Positions 1 through 8,296 of a DNA stretch of 32,835 nucleotides are shown here, in pieces. The notes below the pieces were generated by a model, which had not been told where the DNA came from, did no database searches, and saw only the letters and a program-made list of their open reading frames with translations. The position numbers and the translations under genes were made by a program. Position 1 is the first letter of the stretch; the number at the start of each line of letters is the position of its first letter. The DNA lies in NCBI GenBank assembly GCA_030151245.1, contig JASLEF010000063.1, positions 1 to 32,835 on the forward strand. The letters run 5' to 3'. The DNA comes from Ignatzschineria sp. (GTDB lineage: Bacteria; Pseudomonadota; Gammaproteobacteria; Cardiobacteriales; Wohlfahrtiimonadaceae).

Positions 1-59
1 ACAGCTGTAGAAGTCGCGAATAGACCTGCTAATGCAGCAATAACTAATTGCTTTTTCAT
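1..59 (-). CDS. N-terminus of an exported protein (signal peptide only)
   Basis: Only the first 19 codons and part of the twentieth are present; the rest lies beyond the window edge. The reading starts MKKQLVIAALAGLFATSTA, a typical Sec signal peptide with a basic n-region, a hydrophobic core and small residues near a cleavage site. A good ribosome binding site (GGAGA, about 6 nt upstream) fixes the start at base 59. Signal peptides of this form are common in porins, OmpA-like and periplasmic proteins, but the mature protein is not visible, so no function can be given. It lies downstream of msbA on the same strand, with about 200 bp between them. Confidence 0.6.
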   Translation of the reverse strand, partial: MKKQLVIAALAGLFATSTA

Positions 60-256
60 ATAAGTCTCCACTTAATTACTAATTAAAATAAATGTATTAC
101 AGACAGTTGTAACAAGTTACCTTCAAATAATACAAACTAACAGGTTAATCATATCTCATTTTTATTAGAATTGATACATATTTGCATCAAAATTCCAACA
201 TTGTGGGATTTTTAATACAAACATCATTTCCAAGGATCTCATTATCAATAAAATAA

Positions 257-1999
257 TTACGATATCTCCTCTTTATCAACTCGATATAACTTTGCATAAT
301 AACCATTTTGAGCCAAAAGTGTTTGATGATTTCCTACCTCTACAATCTCACCTTGGTTAAATACCACAATTTTATCCGCATGTTCAATTGTTGACAATCG
401 ATGCGCAATAATAATCGTTGTTTTCTCAGCACTTAAAACTTTCAAAGCCTTTTGAATCGCATATTCACTTTCATTATCTAAGCTACTTGTCGCCTCATCA
501 AAAATCAAAATCGGGGCATTTTTTAATAGAGCTCTAGCAATAGCAATACGCTGTCTCTGCCCGCCTGAAAGCTTAGCGCCATTTTCGCCGATAATCGTAT
601 CGTACCCTTGCGGCAATGCTTCAATAAAACCACTGGCATTAGCATACTTAGCGGCTTGCTCAATCTCTTCTCTCGTAAAACTTTCATTCCCAAAGCTGAT
701 GTTCTGTGCAATCGTATCCGCAAATAAAATTACATTTTGCCCAACATAACCAATATGAGAACGATAATTATCAAGACCTATCTCATTAATATTATAACCA
801 TCTAAGATAATCTCCCCCTCAGTCGGTAAATAAAAGCGAGATAGTAAGTTTGCAAATGTACTCTTTCCGCTACCAGAAGCACCTACCAAAGCTATCGTCT
901 CTTTAGGAGCAATCTCTAAACTAATCCCCTTAAGCGCTAAATCACTACTTCCTTCATAGCGAAATTTCACATCTTTAAATTCAATCTGCCCATCAATCTT
1001 CGTCAAAGCAATGGTTCCTTGATCTTTTTCAGACTCAGCATCCAAAATTTTAAAGACGCTCTCGGCACCCGCTGCTCCTCGCTGAAGCGCTTCATTAACA
1101 TTGACTAATCGTTTAATGGGCGTCAACATTCCTACCATTGCAGCTAAAAGTGACAAGAAGCTTCCAATCGTAATTTCATCATTAGAAGCTTGACTAGAGG
1201 CATACCAAATCACCACCGCTATAAAGAGCACTAAGAAGACTTGAGAAATAGGACTCGCGATTTGACTCGCGACTAAACTCTTCATATTCAGCTGTCTTAA
1301 ATGCTTATTAACCTCAAAAAAGCGACTATCCATACGCTCATAAGCATCAAATAACTTCACTTCTTTTTGCCCACGAATACCCTCTTCTAATATATGGTTA
1401 AACTCTCCCATATGCCCCTGCATTCGTCGTGCAATTCCCCGTAATCTTCTAGACACATAACGAAGTACGAAAAAGAGAACGGGCGCCATCAAAAACACTA
1501 ACAGTGTTATTTTCCAACTACTCACAAACATCACGACAATCAACCCAATAATCATCGCACTATCTTTAATGATAGAGACCAACGTCATAGAGCTCACTGC
1601 CATCAATTGTGCAATATCAAACGTTAATTTAGAGATAAAATAACCTGTGGAATGCTTATCATACTCTTCTTGCGGCAAATGAAGCATTTTGTGGTACATC
1701 TGTAAACGTAAAGAGGTAATGACATGCTGAGAGATCCACTGCATCCCAAAGCTCCCAACAAAACTCAAAACACTGGTACAAACAAAAGCACCCACGACCA
1801 ACCACGGCATCACTTGAATAAATAGAGAGTTCTTTTCAACAAAGCCTTCATCTAAAATCGGCTTTAATAACCAAAATAGACCCGCCTCCGCAAATCCCCC
1901 TAAAATAACACAGGTTAATGCCGAGACTAAAATGACGGGATACTTAAAAGAATAAGACAATATCCGCTTATATAACTGAAAACTCTCTTGTTTAATCAC
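257..1999 (-). CDS. msbA: Lipid A export ABC transporter MsbA
   Basis: Inner-membrane half-transporter (homodimer) that flips core-lipid A to the periplasmic leaflet. The 580 residues match the usual MsbA length (582 in E. coli). An N-terminal six-helix exporter domain (about 15-310) is followed by an ATPase with Walker A GASGSGKST near residue 375, signature LSGGQ near 480, Walker B ILIFDEATS near 500 and the switch histidine in IIAHRLST. The start is GTG, with AGGA upstream. The pal terminator (2017-2060) ends only 18 bp before the GTG, so msbA needs either its own promoter within or near that hairpin or readthrough. lpxK, which often follows msbA, is not here; an exported-protein gene follows. 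Other lipid/drug ABC exporters are possible, but length and overall sequence favour MsbA. Confidence 0.9.
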   Translation of the reverse strand: MIKQESFQLYKRILSYSFKYPVILVSALTCVILGGFAEAGLFWLLKPILDEGFVEKNSLFIQVMPWLVVGAFVCTSVLSFVGSFGMQWISQHVITSLRLQMYHKMLHLPQEEYDKHSTGYFISKLTFDIAQLMAVSSMTLVSIIKDSAMIIGLIVVMFVSSWKITLLVFLMAPVLFFVLRYVSRRLRGIARRMQGHMGEFNHILEEGIRGQKEVKLFDAYERMDSRFFEVNKHLRQLNMKSLVASQIASPISQVFLVLFIAVVIWYASSQASNDEITIGSFLSLLAAMVGMLTPIKRLVNVNEALQRGAAGAESVFKILDAESEKDQGTIALTKIDGQIEFKDVKFRYEGSSDLALKGISLEIAPKETIALVGASGSGKSTFANLLSRFYLPTEGEIILDGYNINEIGLDNYRSHIGYVGQNVILFADTIAQNISFGNESFTREEIEQAAKYANASGFIEALPQGYDTIIGENGAKLSGGQRQRIAIARALLKNAPILIFDEATSSLDNESEYAIQKALKVLSAEKTTIIIAHRLSTIEHADKIVVFNQGEIVEVGNHQTLLAQNGYYAKLYRVDKEEIS

Positions 2000-2016
2000 A
2001 ACTTTATTCCTAATCT

Positions 2017-2060
2017 AAAAAGAGGAAAAGCACCTATACAGAGTAACTATATAGGTGCTT
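2017..2060 (-). terminator. Intrinsic terminator of the pal operon
   Basis: An 11-bp perfect stem (AAGCACCTATA at 2028-2038 with TATAGGTGCTT at 2050-2060) is followed on the minus strand by a T-rich run at about 2017-2029. It lies 44 bp after the pal stop and just before the msbA start. Confidence 0.8.
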
Positions 2061-2103
2061 GTATTAGGATCTACTAACTGACAATCGTCATTCAATTATC
2101 AAA

Positions 2104-2610
2104 TTAATATACGATCTCTACACGACGATTCTGTGCCCATGCACGCTCATCATATCCAGATACTGCAGGCATCTCTTTACCGTAGCTACGTACTTTAATC
2201 TGGTTGCGGTTTGCACCTGATTGTAAAAGGAGATCACGAACACTATTCGCACGACGCTCACCGAGCCCCATATTATACTCATGCGATCCACGATCATCCG
2301 TATGCCCTTCTAACCATACCCCACGATTTGGATTACGGTTTAATTCTTGTCCATGAGCTTTTACCACATCATACGATTCTGTACGTAAACGGTCTGAGTC
2401 AAAGTCAAAGTAAATAATACGATCTGCCGTACCGCGCTTACCATAATCCGCATCATAATAAGTACTTGCCGGCCCTTCACCATAACCATACCCCGTTCCA
2501 AACCCATCAGCCCCACCGGAAGTATTATTCGCACCACCTGTCGTAGAACAAGCTGCAGCAACAAAGCCAAATAACATTACAGCTGCACCCTTCATCACTA
2601 ATTTACGCAT
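2104..2610 (-). CDS. pal: Peptidoglycan-associated lipoprotein Pal
   Basis: Outer-membrane lipoprotein of the Tol-Pal system; it binds peptidoglycan and TolB and helps constrict the outer membrane at division. The 168-residue product has a lipoprotein signal with lipobox VAAAC (Cys21), a Gly/Ser/Thr-rich linker and a C-terminal OmpA-like domain. The peptidoglycan-binding helix motif is visible (LGERRANSVRDLL), and the end KNRRVEIVY-like is typical (here QNRRVEIVY). RBS GAGGAT precedes the ATG. It follows tolB by 48 bp on the same strand and is followed by a terminator, so tolB-pal are cotranscribed. The cpoB/ybgF gene that usually follows pal is absent. Confidence 0.95.
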   Translation of the reverse strand: MRKLVMKGAAVMLFGFVAAACSTTGGANNTSGGADGFGTGYGYGEGPASTYYDADYGKRGTADRIIYFDFDSDRLRTESYDVVKAHGQELNRNPNRGVWLEGHTDDRGSHEYNMGLGERRANSVRDLLLQSGANRNQIKVRSYGKEMPAVSGYDERAWAQNRRVEIVY

Positions 2611-2658
2611 ATCTATCCTCTTAAAAATCGTTAGTAAAAATAATCTGTTTACGATGTT

Positions 2659-3930
2659 TTATCGTAGATTTGGAGACCAACTTGGTTTACGAACATCTGA
2701 ACCAATTCCATAGAATCGTTGTTCTACATTACCATCGGTTGAAATGATTTTTAGACCACCTCTGCCATCAGAATAGAGGATCATATGACTATTACCCGAG
2801 AAGCTCGGCGCTTCATCCTTACCACCATTCGTCAAACGTTTAACCTTACCCGTCGTTAAATCCATTAAAGCAATTCCAAAGCCTTGGCCGGGATAGCGTT
2901 GCATCATCGCCAAAAGCTTGCCGTCTGCTGAAATTGTCGCATTCGCATTATAGTTCCCGCCATTAGAGACACGAGTTGCGGGACCGCCATTTTCTGGCAT
3001 TTTATAAATTTGAGGAGTACCTGCACGGTCTGAAGTGAAGTAGATCATCCCATCACGTCCCCAAGCCGGTTCGGTATCAATTCCTGGGCTATTTGTTAAG
3101 CGATTGAGATTACTCCCATCAACATTCGCCGTATAAATCTCAGGATTTCCATCACGCGATAATGTAAATGCTAATCGAGTACCATCTGGCGACCACGTTG
3201 GCGCAGAGTTAATCCCCTGCTCGCTGATCACAACGTGACGATTACCACTATAAAGGTCCTGCACAATAATTTGATTTCGTTTCTTTTCAAAAGAAGCATA
3301 AGCCAATTTACGTCCATCAGGAGACCATGTTGGCGATAAGATCGGTTCGTTAGACTCTAAGATCACTTGAGGATATGCGCCATCCGCATCCGCAACAACT
3401 AATGAAAAGTGTCGATTAGTACGAGAAACATAAGCCACTTTCGAACTAAATGATCCTGGGACACCGATAATAGATTCATAAATAAAGTCAGCGACCTTAT
3501 GCGCAACGACTCGCTGGCCTTTCTCATCTGAAAGGTATTGGAACTGGCGACTTGCACGAACGGTACGACTAAAAGTATCCCCAACATCCACCTGAAGCAT
3601 ATTCCCTTTTGGCGTCATGATCACAATAAAGTTAATACCTGCCGCACGCCAAATACCACTATCTGCTTGTGAGACAGAGCTTAACTGCTCAGGTACTGCA
3701 AGCCCTGTTTTAGGTATAAAACGACCCGAACGATGAAGGTCATTATTAATGATTTCTAAAAATGCTTGGCTATTAGTGGCATGATCTACTAATGCAATAG
3801 GATACGCCTCATTTGAAGCCTTCACAATTTCTAGCTTGACCTGTGCACTCGCAACAGTCATCGTCGCAACTAATGAGAAAATCATTAGTAATAACCATTG
3901 CTGTATATTTTTAATAATGTTTTTGCTCAT
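2659..3930 (-). CDS. tolB: Tol-Pal system protein TolB
   Basis: Periplasmic protein that links Pal to the inner-membrane TolQRA motor. The 423 residues are the usual length. A signal peptide ends near residue 29 (TVASA-QVKLEIV). The N-terminal alpha/beta domain (about 30-165) is followed by a beta-propeller of PD40/WD40-like repeats, each with a P-x-WSPDG-like core (PTWSPDGRKLAY, PTWSPDGTRLAF, PAWGRDG, PSWSPN). RBS GAGG lies just upstream. It sits 49 bp after hpt and 48 bp before pal on the same strand, which suggests an hpt-tolB-pal operon. tolQ, tolR and tolA are not upstream as they are in most gammaproteobacteria, so they must lie elsewhere or be missing. Confidence 0.95.
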   Translation of the reverse strand: MSKNIIKNIQQWLLLMIFSLVATMTVASAQVKLEIVKASNEAYPIALVDHATNSQAFLEIINNDLHRSGRFIPKTGLAVPEQLSSVSQADSGIWRAAGINFIVIMTPKGNMLQVDVGDTFSRTVRASRQFQYLSDEKGQRVVAHKVADFIYESIIGVPGSFSSKVAYVSRTNRHFSLVVADADGAYPQVILESNEPILSPTWSPDGRKLAYASFEKKRNQIIVQDLYSGNRHVVISEQGINSAPTWSPDGTRLAFTLSRDGNPEIYTANVDGSNLNRLTNSPGIDTEPAWGRDGMIYFTSDRAGTPQIYKMPENGGPATRVSNGGNYNANATISADGKLLAMMQRYPGQGFGIALMDLTTGKVKRLTNGGKDEAPSFSGNSHMILYSDGRGGLKIISTDGNVEQRFYGIGSDVRKPSWSPNLR

Positions 3931-3979
3931 TCCCTCACCTCAATTTATGAAGATCTTTTCATTTAAAGTCTAATGAATT

Positions 3980-4531
3980 TTACTCTTTTAGCGCCCAGAT
4001 TCCTGGAAGATTACGCCAATACTCATGATAATCCATACCGCAACCGAATATATAACGATCAGGTACATCAACACCAATATAATTTACTTTAAAATCTTTT
4101 GCCTTACGATCATGAACCTTATTCACAAGCGCAGCAGTATAAACAACTTGTGCACCCATATTTTCGATGACATTCACAATCTCTTTCAACGTGGTTCCTT
4201 CATCAAAAATATCTTCAATTAAGAGAACAACACGATCCTTCACATCAACCGAGGGTTTTGCAATCCACTCGATCTCTGCACCTTCCGTTTTACCATTGTA
4301 TCTTGTGGCATGAAGGTAACCAATTTGAAAAGGAAAATTCAAACGCGTTAAAAGCTGCCCCGCAGGGATTAATGCACCATTCATCACCACCAATACTAAT
4401 GGATCTGACAACTCTAAATCATATGTGATGCTTTTTCCCATCGCATCATATGCATTTTGAATTTCTGAAGCAGAGATTATCTCTTCTGACTTAATGATAA
4501 TATCCTGCGCTTCTTCAAACGTAATCGACAT
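3980..4531 (-). CDS. hpt: Hypoxanthine(-guanine) phosphoribosyltransferase
   Basis: Purine-salvage enzyme that transfers the ribose-phosphate of PRPP to hypoxanthine or guanine. The 183 residues fit a type I PRTase. The PRPP-binding signature is LLIEDIFDEGTTLKEI (about 108-123), with the two acidic residues and the EGTT loop. The C-terminal part VDVPDRYIFGCGMDYHEYWRNLPGIW carries the usual base-binding segment and the family ending. SD AAGGA precedes the ATG. It heads a likely operon with tolB and pal, an unexpected pairing of salvage and envelope genes. Exact base preference cannot be read from sequence. Closest in style to the short HGPRTases annotated in Pseudomonas/Xanthomonas (family knowledge). 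Confidence 0.88.
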   Translation of the reverse strand: MSITFEEAQDIIIKSEEIISASEIQNAYDAMGKSITYDLELSDPLVLVVMNGALIPAGQLLTRLNFPFQIGYLHATRYNGKTEGAEIEWIAKPSVDVKDRVVLLIEDIFDEGTTLKEIVNVIENMGAQVVYTAALVNKVHDRKAKDFKVNYIGVDVPDRYIFGCGMDYHEYWRNLPGIWALKE

Positions 4532-4566
4532 ACTATTCCTTGAGTAATAAAAAAACCAATCTCGTA

Positions 4567-4575
4567 ATTATACCA
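4567..4575 (-). promoter_or_regulatory. Extended -10 promoter for hpt (tolB-pal)
   Basis: On the minus strand the 57-bp gap after hemA contains TGGTATAAT, a perfect TATAAT with the TGn extension. No good -35 is seen, as expected for extended -10 promoters. Transcription would start near 4560, giving a leader of about 28 nt before the hpt ATG at 4531. Confidence 0.5.
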
Positions 4576-4588
4576 AACTTCCCACTTT

Positions 4589-5839
4589 TTAAATCTTAAA
4601 TTGCGCAAGAAGCTCTGTGACTTTTACTTTCTCTTCAGCTTCTTCTAGAGACTTCAAATGTTCAATCATAGGATGGAGTAAGCGATTGACTAATTGCGTC
4701 GCCATTTTTTCAATTAAAGCCTCATCATACTGACCATTTAATTGGTTAAAAAGTCGATGCATCGCCTCATCTTTCTCAGTTTCCGCATAATGAACCATTG
4801 CTTGGATGGAACTTCCTACTTCCGACAATTTATACCATTCATTCCAGCGCTCTAACCCTTTATCAACATACTTTTCCGCCTCAAGAGCGGCATCTTCTCG
4901 CGCACGCTGATTGTCTTCCACAATTTCATTAAGGTTATCCACCGTATAAAGATAAATATTAGAAAGCTTATCAAGCTCTGGTGAAATATCTCTCGGCACA
5001 GCAAGATCAATCATCAACATTGGACGATTCTTACGGAGTTTTAAAGCATTTTTTGTCATCTCTTTGGTAATTAATGCTTCTTGCGCTGCCGTCGATGCCA
5101 CAACGATATCCGCTTTTGGTAATAACTCACCTAAATCATTTAAGCTATGCGCATCTGCTTCAATTCCTAAATCTTGAATCATCAACTGTGCGCGCTCAAT
5201 ACGACGATTAGTGATCGTAATATTTTTAACGCCCGCCTCAATTAGATGACGAGCGACTAACTCTATTGTCTCACCCGCTCCCACTAATAGAACATGATGA
5301 TTTTCTAACCCATCAAAGATATTTTTTGCTAATTGCACAGCTGAAAAAGCAACGGATACAGCGAAAGCACCGATATTTGTCTCTGTTCTGATCTCTTTCG
5401 CAACATTAAAACTCATCTGTAAAGCGCGTTGCAAATACTTTTGGGCGGTTCCATATTCAGAAGCTAGGCTTAAAGAATCTTTCAACTGCCCCATAATTTG
5501 AGGCTCTCCCAAAATTAAAGACTCTAAACCCGCAGCGACACGAAAAAGATAACGCGCCGCTTCAGCGCCTTCAATTTGGTACATATGTGCTTTAGCAGTC
5601 TTCGCATCCAACTCTGAATAGTTAGCCCAAACTTCACAAAACTCTTCTATCGGCATCATGAGCTGATAAAAATAAAATTCTGTTCGATTACAAGTTGATA
5701 ATACGACAACCTCGCTAGCAATTCGACAAGTTTTCGCCATCGCTAAAAATGCCTTGATATTTTCCGGCACAAGTGTCGCCCGCTCTCGTATCTCCACAGA
5801 AGCAGTTTTATGACCAATCCCTAATACTAATAAACTCAT
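4589..5839 (-). CDS. hemA: Glutamyl-tRNA reductase HemA
   Basis: First committed step of C5-pathway tetrapyrrole synthesis: NADPH-dependent reduction of glutamyl-tRNA to glutamate-1-semialdehyde. The 416 residues match the family. The N-terminal catalytic domain has the start MSLLVLGIGHKTASVEIRE and the nucleophile Cys50 in LSTCNRTEFY. The NADPH-binding domain follows with LLVGAGETIELVARHL (about 190-205), then the C-terminal helical dimerisation domain. The start aligns with the conserved family N-terminus. No Shine-Dalgarno sequence precedes the ATG, and a -10-like TATAAA ends about 8 bases upstream, so the mRNA may be leaderless. prfA, which often follows hemA, is absent; hpt follows. Confidence 0.96.
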   Translation of the reverse strand: MSLLVLGIGHKTASVEIRERATLVPENIKAFLAMAKTCRIASEVVVLSTCNRTEFYFYQLMMPIEEFCEVWANYSELDAKTAKAHMYQIEGAEAARYLFRVAAGLESLILGEPQIMGQLKDSLSLASEYGTAQKYLQRALQMSFNVAKEIRTETNIGAFAVSVAFSAVQLAKNIFDGLENHHVLLVGAGETIELVARHLIEAGVKNITITNRRIERAQLMIQDLGIEADAHSLNDLGELLPKADIVVASTAAQEALITKEMTKNALKLRKNRPMLMIDLAVPRDISPELDKLSNIYLYTVDNLNEIVEDNQRAREDAALEAEKYVDKGLERWNEWYKLSEVGSSIQAMVHYAETEKDEAMHRLFNQLNGQYDEALIEKMATQLVNRLLHPMIEHLKSLEEAEEKVKVTELLAQFKI

Positions 5840-5846
5840 GAGCTAT

Positions 5847-5874
5847 TTTATAATCCAATATAGATACATCACAA
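5847..5874 (-). promoter_or_regulatory. Putative hemA promoter
   Basis: Minus strand: TTGTGA (5869-5874), a 16-bp spacer, then TATAAA (5847-5852). The predicted start falls at about 5840, next to the hemA ATG (5839). On the plus strand the same bases contain a perfect TATAAT at 5849-5854, so the site could be bidirectional. Confidence 0.4.
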
Positions 5875-6026
5875 TGCAAAAATTGCCTAAATCATATCAA
5901 ATTTCAGACGATTACGCATTGAAGCTTCTAGCTAAAATTGATCTTCACACTATCAACCAACACTTAAACACCCAAAGATACTCTCTTTACGAGGCAAAGA
6001 TAGATCTGTCAGACAATGATTTTTAA
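5874..6026 (+). CDS. Possible small protein, 50 residues, divergent from hemA
   Basis: I do not recognise this protein. The open frame extends upstream to an ATG at 5838, but that would overlap the hemA start, so the ATG at 5874 (MQKLPKSYQISDDYAL...) is the more reasonable choice. It is hydrophilic, with no signal peptide or membrane segment, mixed charge and an acidic C-terminus. No clear ribosome binding site is present. A perfect TATAAT lies at 5849-5854, which would give a very short leader. The gap between hemA and the slp-like gene would otherwise be empty for about 300 bp. It could equally be a chance open frame. Confidence 0.25.
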   Translation: MQKLPKSYQISDDYALKLLAKIDLHTINQHLNTQRYSLYEAKIDLSDNDF

Positions 6027-6038
6027 TCAAAGTAGCAG

Positions 6039-6080
6039 AGGGAGGTTATTAAAACATCATTGAGATGTTGTAACCCCCCT
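6039..6080. other. GC-rich hairpin, function unknown
   Basis: Two stacked stems: an outer one of 9 pairs with one mismatch plus a closing A-T (6039-6048 with 6071-6080) and an inner perfect 6-bp stem AACATC/GATGTT (6053-6058, 6064-6069), with a 5-nt loop. No T-run follows on either strand, so it is not a standard terminator. It directly abuts the slp-like gene's terminator. Confidence 0.45.
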
Positions 6081-6115
6081 TAAAAAAATAGAAAAAGCAC
6101 CTGACCTATGCAAAT
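6081..6115 (-). terminator. Terminator of the slp-like gene
   Basis: Minus strand: stem AAAGCA/TGCTTT with a loop of about 15 nt, followed by a long T-rich run (TTTTTCTATTTTTTT, about 6082-6096). The stem is short, but the T-run and position after the stop at 6138 support the call. Confidence 0.5.
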
Positions 6116-6137
6116 GCTTTGACGGCTATTTTAACAC

Positions 6138-6710
6138 CTAATAGTAATATGGGAAATAAGGACCAAACCCCACACCCCAACGAGAATTATAGTGGTGATA
6201 ACGAATCGCAGGACTATTAAAACCATAGTCATCATAATAGAGTTCACGCTTAGGATCACGCCAAAACTCATAATCATTGGCATCCATCATCACAACACGA
6301 ATTTTTTCATCCCCAATTTTCACGTCATCAACACTTTTAATTGTTCCTACGGCTGTAAAATAATCCCCTGGGGAGTAACTATTTGTTCGTACACTGCCAT
6401 AGATATCAACAACCAAGCGACTATTAGTAATCTCGCCACCTTTGGTAATAGGATAGCCATCTCTATCTAACTCATAACGCACCACTTCGACTCGCACTCG
6501 ATCACCTTGAGGATTGATCGTGGTAATCATTCCTCCCAACATGGCATCGACGCCCACAAGATCTTTATTACTCATTATTGCAACCTGCGCATCACCATAA
6601 GCATCTGGGTTATTTGTCGAAATATTCCCATTATTAAATGATGCACATCCTGCTAAAAACAGCATGAACAAGCCCATAAAGATTATTTTCGAAAGATGGT
6701 TCATCATCAT
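6138..6710 (-). CDS. Slp-family outer-membrane lipoprotein
   Basis: Probable outer-membrane lipoprotein of the Slp (starvation-lipoprotein) family; its cellular role is not established. The lipoprotein signal ends in the lipobox LAGC (Cys22 from the first Met). The core keeps the family pattern: a GGMI segment after the N-terminal linker, a strand rich in charged residues, then GDYFTAVGTIKSVDDVKIG, similar to the GxxxTVxGxI part of E. coli Slp. The C-terminus is rich in Tyr/Trp/Gly/Pro (WGVGFGPYFPYYY), as in other Slp proteins. Three consecutive ATG codons (6710, 6707, 6704) follow AGGAG; spacing favours the second or third. A 25-nt hairpin lies in the leader. Confidence 0.75.
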   Translation of the reverse strand: MMMNHLSKIIFMGLFMLFLAGCASFNNGNISTNNPDAYGDAQVAIMSNKDLVGVDAMLGGMITTINPQGDRVRVEVVRYELDRDGYPITKGGEITNSRLVVDIYGSVRTNSYSPGDYFTAVGTIKSVDDVKIGDEKIRVVMMDANDYEFWRDPKRELYYDDYGFNSPAIRYHHYNSRWGVGFGPYFPYYY

Positions 6711-6727
6711 TGACTCCTATTGTTTGT

Positions 6728-6752
6728 CCAATGTTATTAAGCATAATATTGG
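6728..6752. promoter_or_regulatory. Inverted repeat in the slp-like leader
   Basis: CCAATGTTAT (6728-6737) and ATAATATTGG (6743-6752) match at 9 of 10 positions around a 5-nt loop. It lies 18 bp upstream of the lipoprotein start, so it could be an operator or a leader hairpin. No T-run follows. Confidence 0.35.
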
Positions 6753-6823
6753 GCATATTGAGTATAAACTGCAATCTTTTTTGCTTAAAAAACTTTCAAA
6801 TAATTGGCGCAGTCTATTACCCC

Positions 6824-8296
6824 CTATCCAAAAATATTTAAGCGCTCCCATTTTCCATCCACTTCAGCGACAACTTTCGGATCCTTCACAATAGGTATCC
6901 CCCATTCACGATCCGTTTCTCCTTCCCATTTATTCGTTGCATCGAGCCCCATCTTCGATCCTAGCCCAGAAACAGGCGATGCAAAGTCGAGATAATCAAT
7001 CGGCGTATTTTCTACCATCACGGTATCTCTCGCAGGATCCATTCGAGTCGTAATGGCCCAAATCACATCATTCCAATCTCGACAGTTGATATCTTCATCA
7101 ACAATCACAATAAACTTGGTATACATAAACTGACGAAGATATGACCAAACTCCCAGCATGACGCGCTTTGCATGCCCTGCATATTGTTTTTTAATCGATA
7201 CCACGGCCATACGATATGAACAGCCTTCCGGCGGAAGGTAGAAGTCCACAATCTCTGGGAATTGTTTACGCAAAATTGGCACAAAAACCTCATTCAATGC
7301 AACCCCTAAAACAGCGGGTTCATCCGGCGGTCTCCCCGTATAAGTCGAATGATAAATCGGATTGGTTCTCGTCGTCATTTTTTCTACCGTGAAGACCGGA
7401 AAACTATCAATTTCATTATAGTATCCCGTGTGATCCCCATAGGGTCCCTCGTCGGCCATATCTTCAGGATAGATGTATCCCTCTAAAATAATCTCAGCAG
7501 TTGCCGGTACTGATAACTCAGGATGCATCATCGCTTTAGCCACCTGTGTCCGCTTCCCTCGAAGCAGTCCGGCAAAAGCATATTCTGATAACGCATCTGG
7601 CACCGGCGTTACAGCTCCTAAAATTGTTGCAGGATCCGCACCTAAGGCCACTACAACAGGAAACGGTTTCCCGGGATTTTTTAATCTAAAGTCACGATAA
7701 TCCAGCGCTCCACCACGATGAGCTAACCATCGCATAATCAAGCGATTCTTACCGATCACTTGTTGACGATAAATCCCCAGGTTTTGACGCTTTTTCGAGG
7801 GGCCTTTTGTAATCGTTAACCCCCAAGTCACTAGCGGTGCGGCATCTCCCGGCCAACAGTGTTGGATTGGCATTTTGGTGAGATCAATCTCCTCTTTTTC
7901 AATCACTACTTCCTGACAAAGTGGTTTTTTCACACGCTTAGGGCGCATAGAGAGAACTTGTTTAAACTTCGGCAACTTCTCTACCGCATCTTTAAAGTTT
8001 TCAGGGGGCTCAGGCTCTCGTAAAAATGCCAGAAACTCCCCAATCTCCCGAAGTTTTTCTACAGATTCTTGCCCCATCCCAAAAGCGACTCGAGAAGGCG
8101 TTCCAAATAAGTTCGTTAATACAGGAATATTCGAGCCTTTTGGGTTTTCAAATAGTAATGCCGGACCTTCTTTACGAAGTGTACGATCGCTAATTTCCGT
8201 CATCTCTAAATACGGATCAATCTCCTCAGTGATGCGTTTAAGCTCCCCTTTTTCTTCTAAGAAAGCAATAAATTCCCGTAGATCCTGAAACTGCAT
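6824..8296 (-). CDS. ubiD: 4-hydroxy-3-polyprenylbenzoate decarboxylase UbiD
   Basis: Prenylated-FMN-dependent decarboxylase of ubiquinone synthesis, acting on 3-polyprenyl-4-hydroxybenzoate after UbiA. The 490 residues match the family (about 497 in E. coli). The start MQFQDLREFIAFLEEKGEL is the standard N-terminus. Other conserved segments are AHRGGALDYRDF, EGPYGDHTGYYN (with the catalytic-region Glu/Asp), and the C-terminal ENTPIDYLDFASPVSGLGSK and MGLDATNKW. SD AAGGAAAGG lies upstream. It is transcribed alone and diverges from the PEtN-transferase-like gene across 177 bp. ubiX, which makes the cofactor, is not in the window. Confidence 0.95.
   Translation of the reverse strand: MQFQDLREFIAFLEEKGELKRITEEIDPYLEMTEISDRTLRKEGPALLFENPKGSNIPVLTNLFGTPSRVAFGMGQESVEKLREIGEFLAFLREPEPPENFKDAVEKLPKFKQVLSMRPKRVKKPLCQEVVIEKEEIDLTKMPIQHCWPGDAAPLVTWGLTITKGPSKKRQNLGIYRQQVIGKNRLIMRWLAHRGGALDYRDFRLKNPGKPFPVVVALGADPATILGAVTPVPDALSEYAFAGLLRGKRTQVAKAMMHPELSVPATAEIILEGYIYPEDMADEGPYGDHTGYYNEIDSFPVFTVEKMTTRTNPIYHSTYTGRPPDEPAVLGVALNEVFVPILRKQFPEIVDFYLPPEGCSYRMAVVSIKKQYAGHAKRVMLGVWSYLRQFMYTKFIVIVDEDINCRDWNDVIWAITTRMDPARDTVMVENTPIDYLDFASPVSGLGSKMGLDATNKWEGETDREWGIPIVKDPKVVAEVDGKWERLNIFG

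Noticed and set aside
109..120. GTAAC-AA-GTTAC palindrome upstream of the edge gene
   Set aside because: Only 5-bp arms; too short to claim an operator without knowing the gene or its start site.
5838..5873. Upstream extension of the small plus-strand frame to the ATG at 5838
   Set aside because: It would overlap the hemA start codon and lacks a ribosome binding site.
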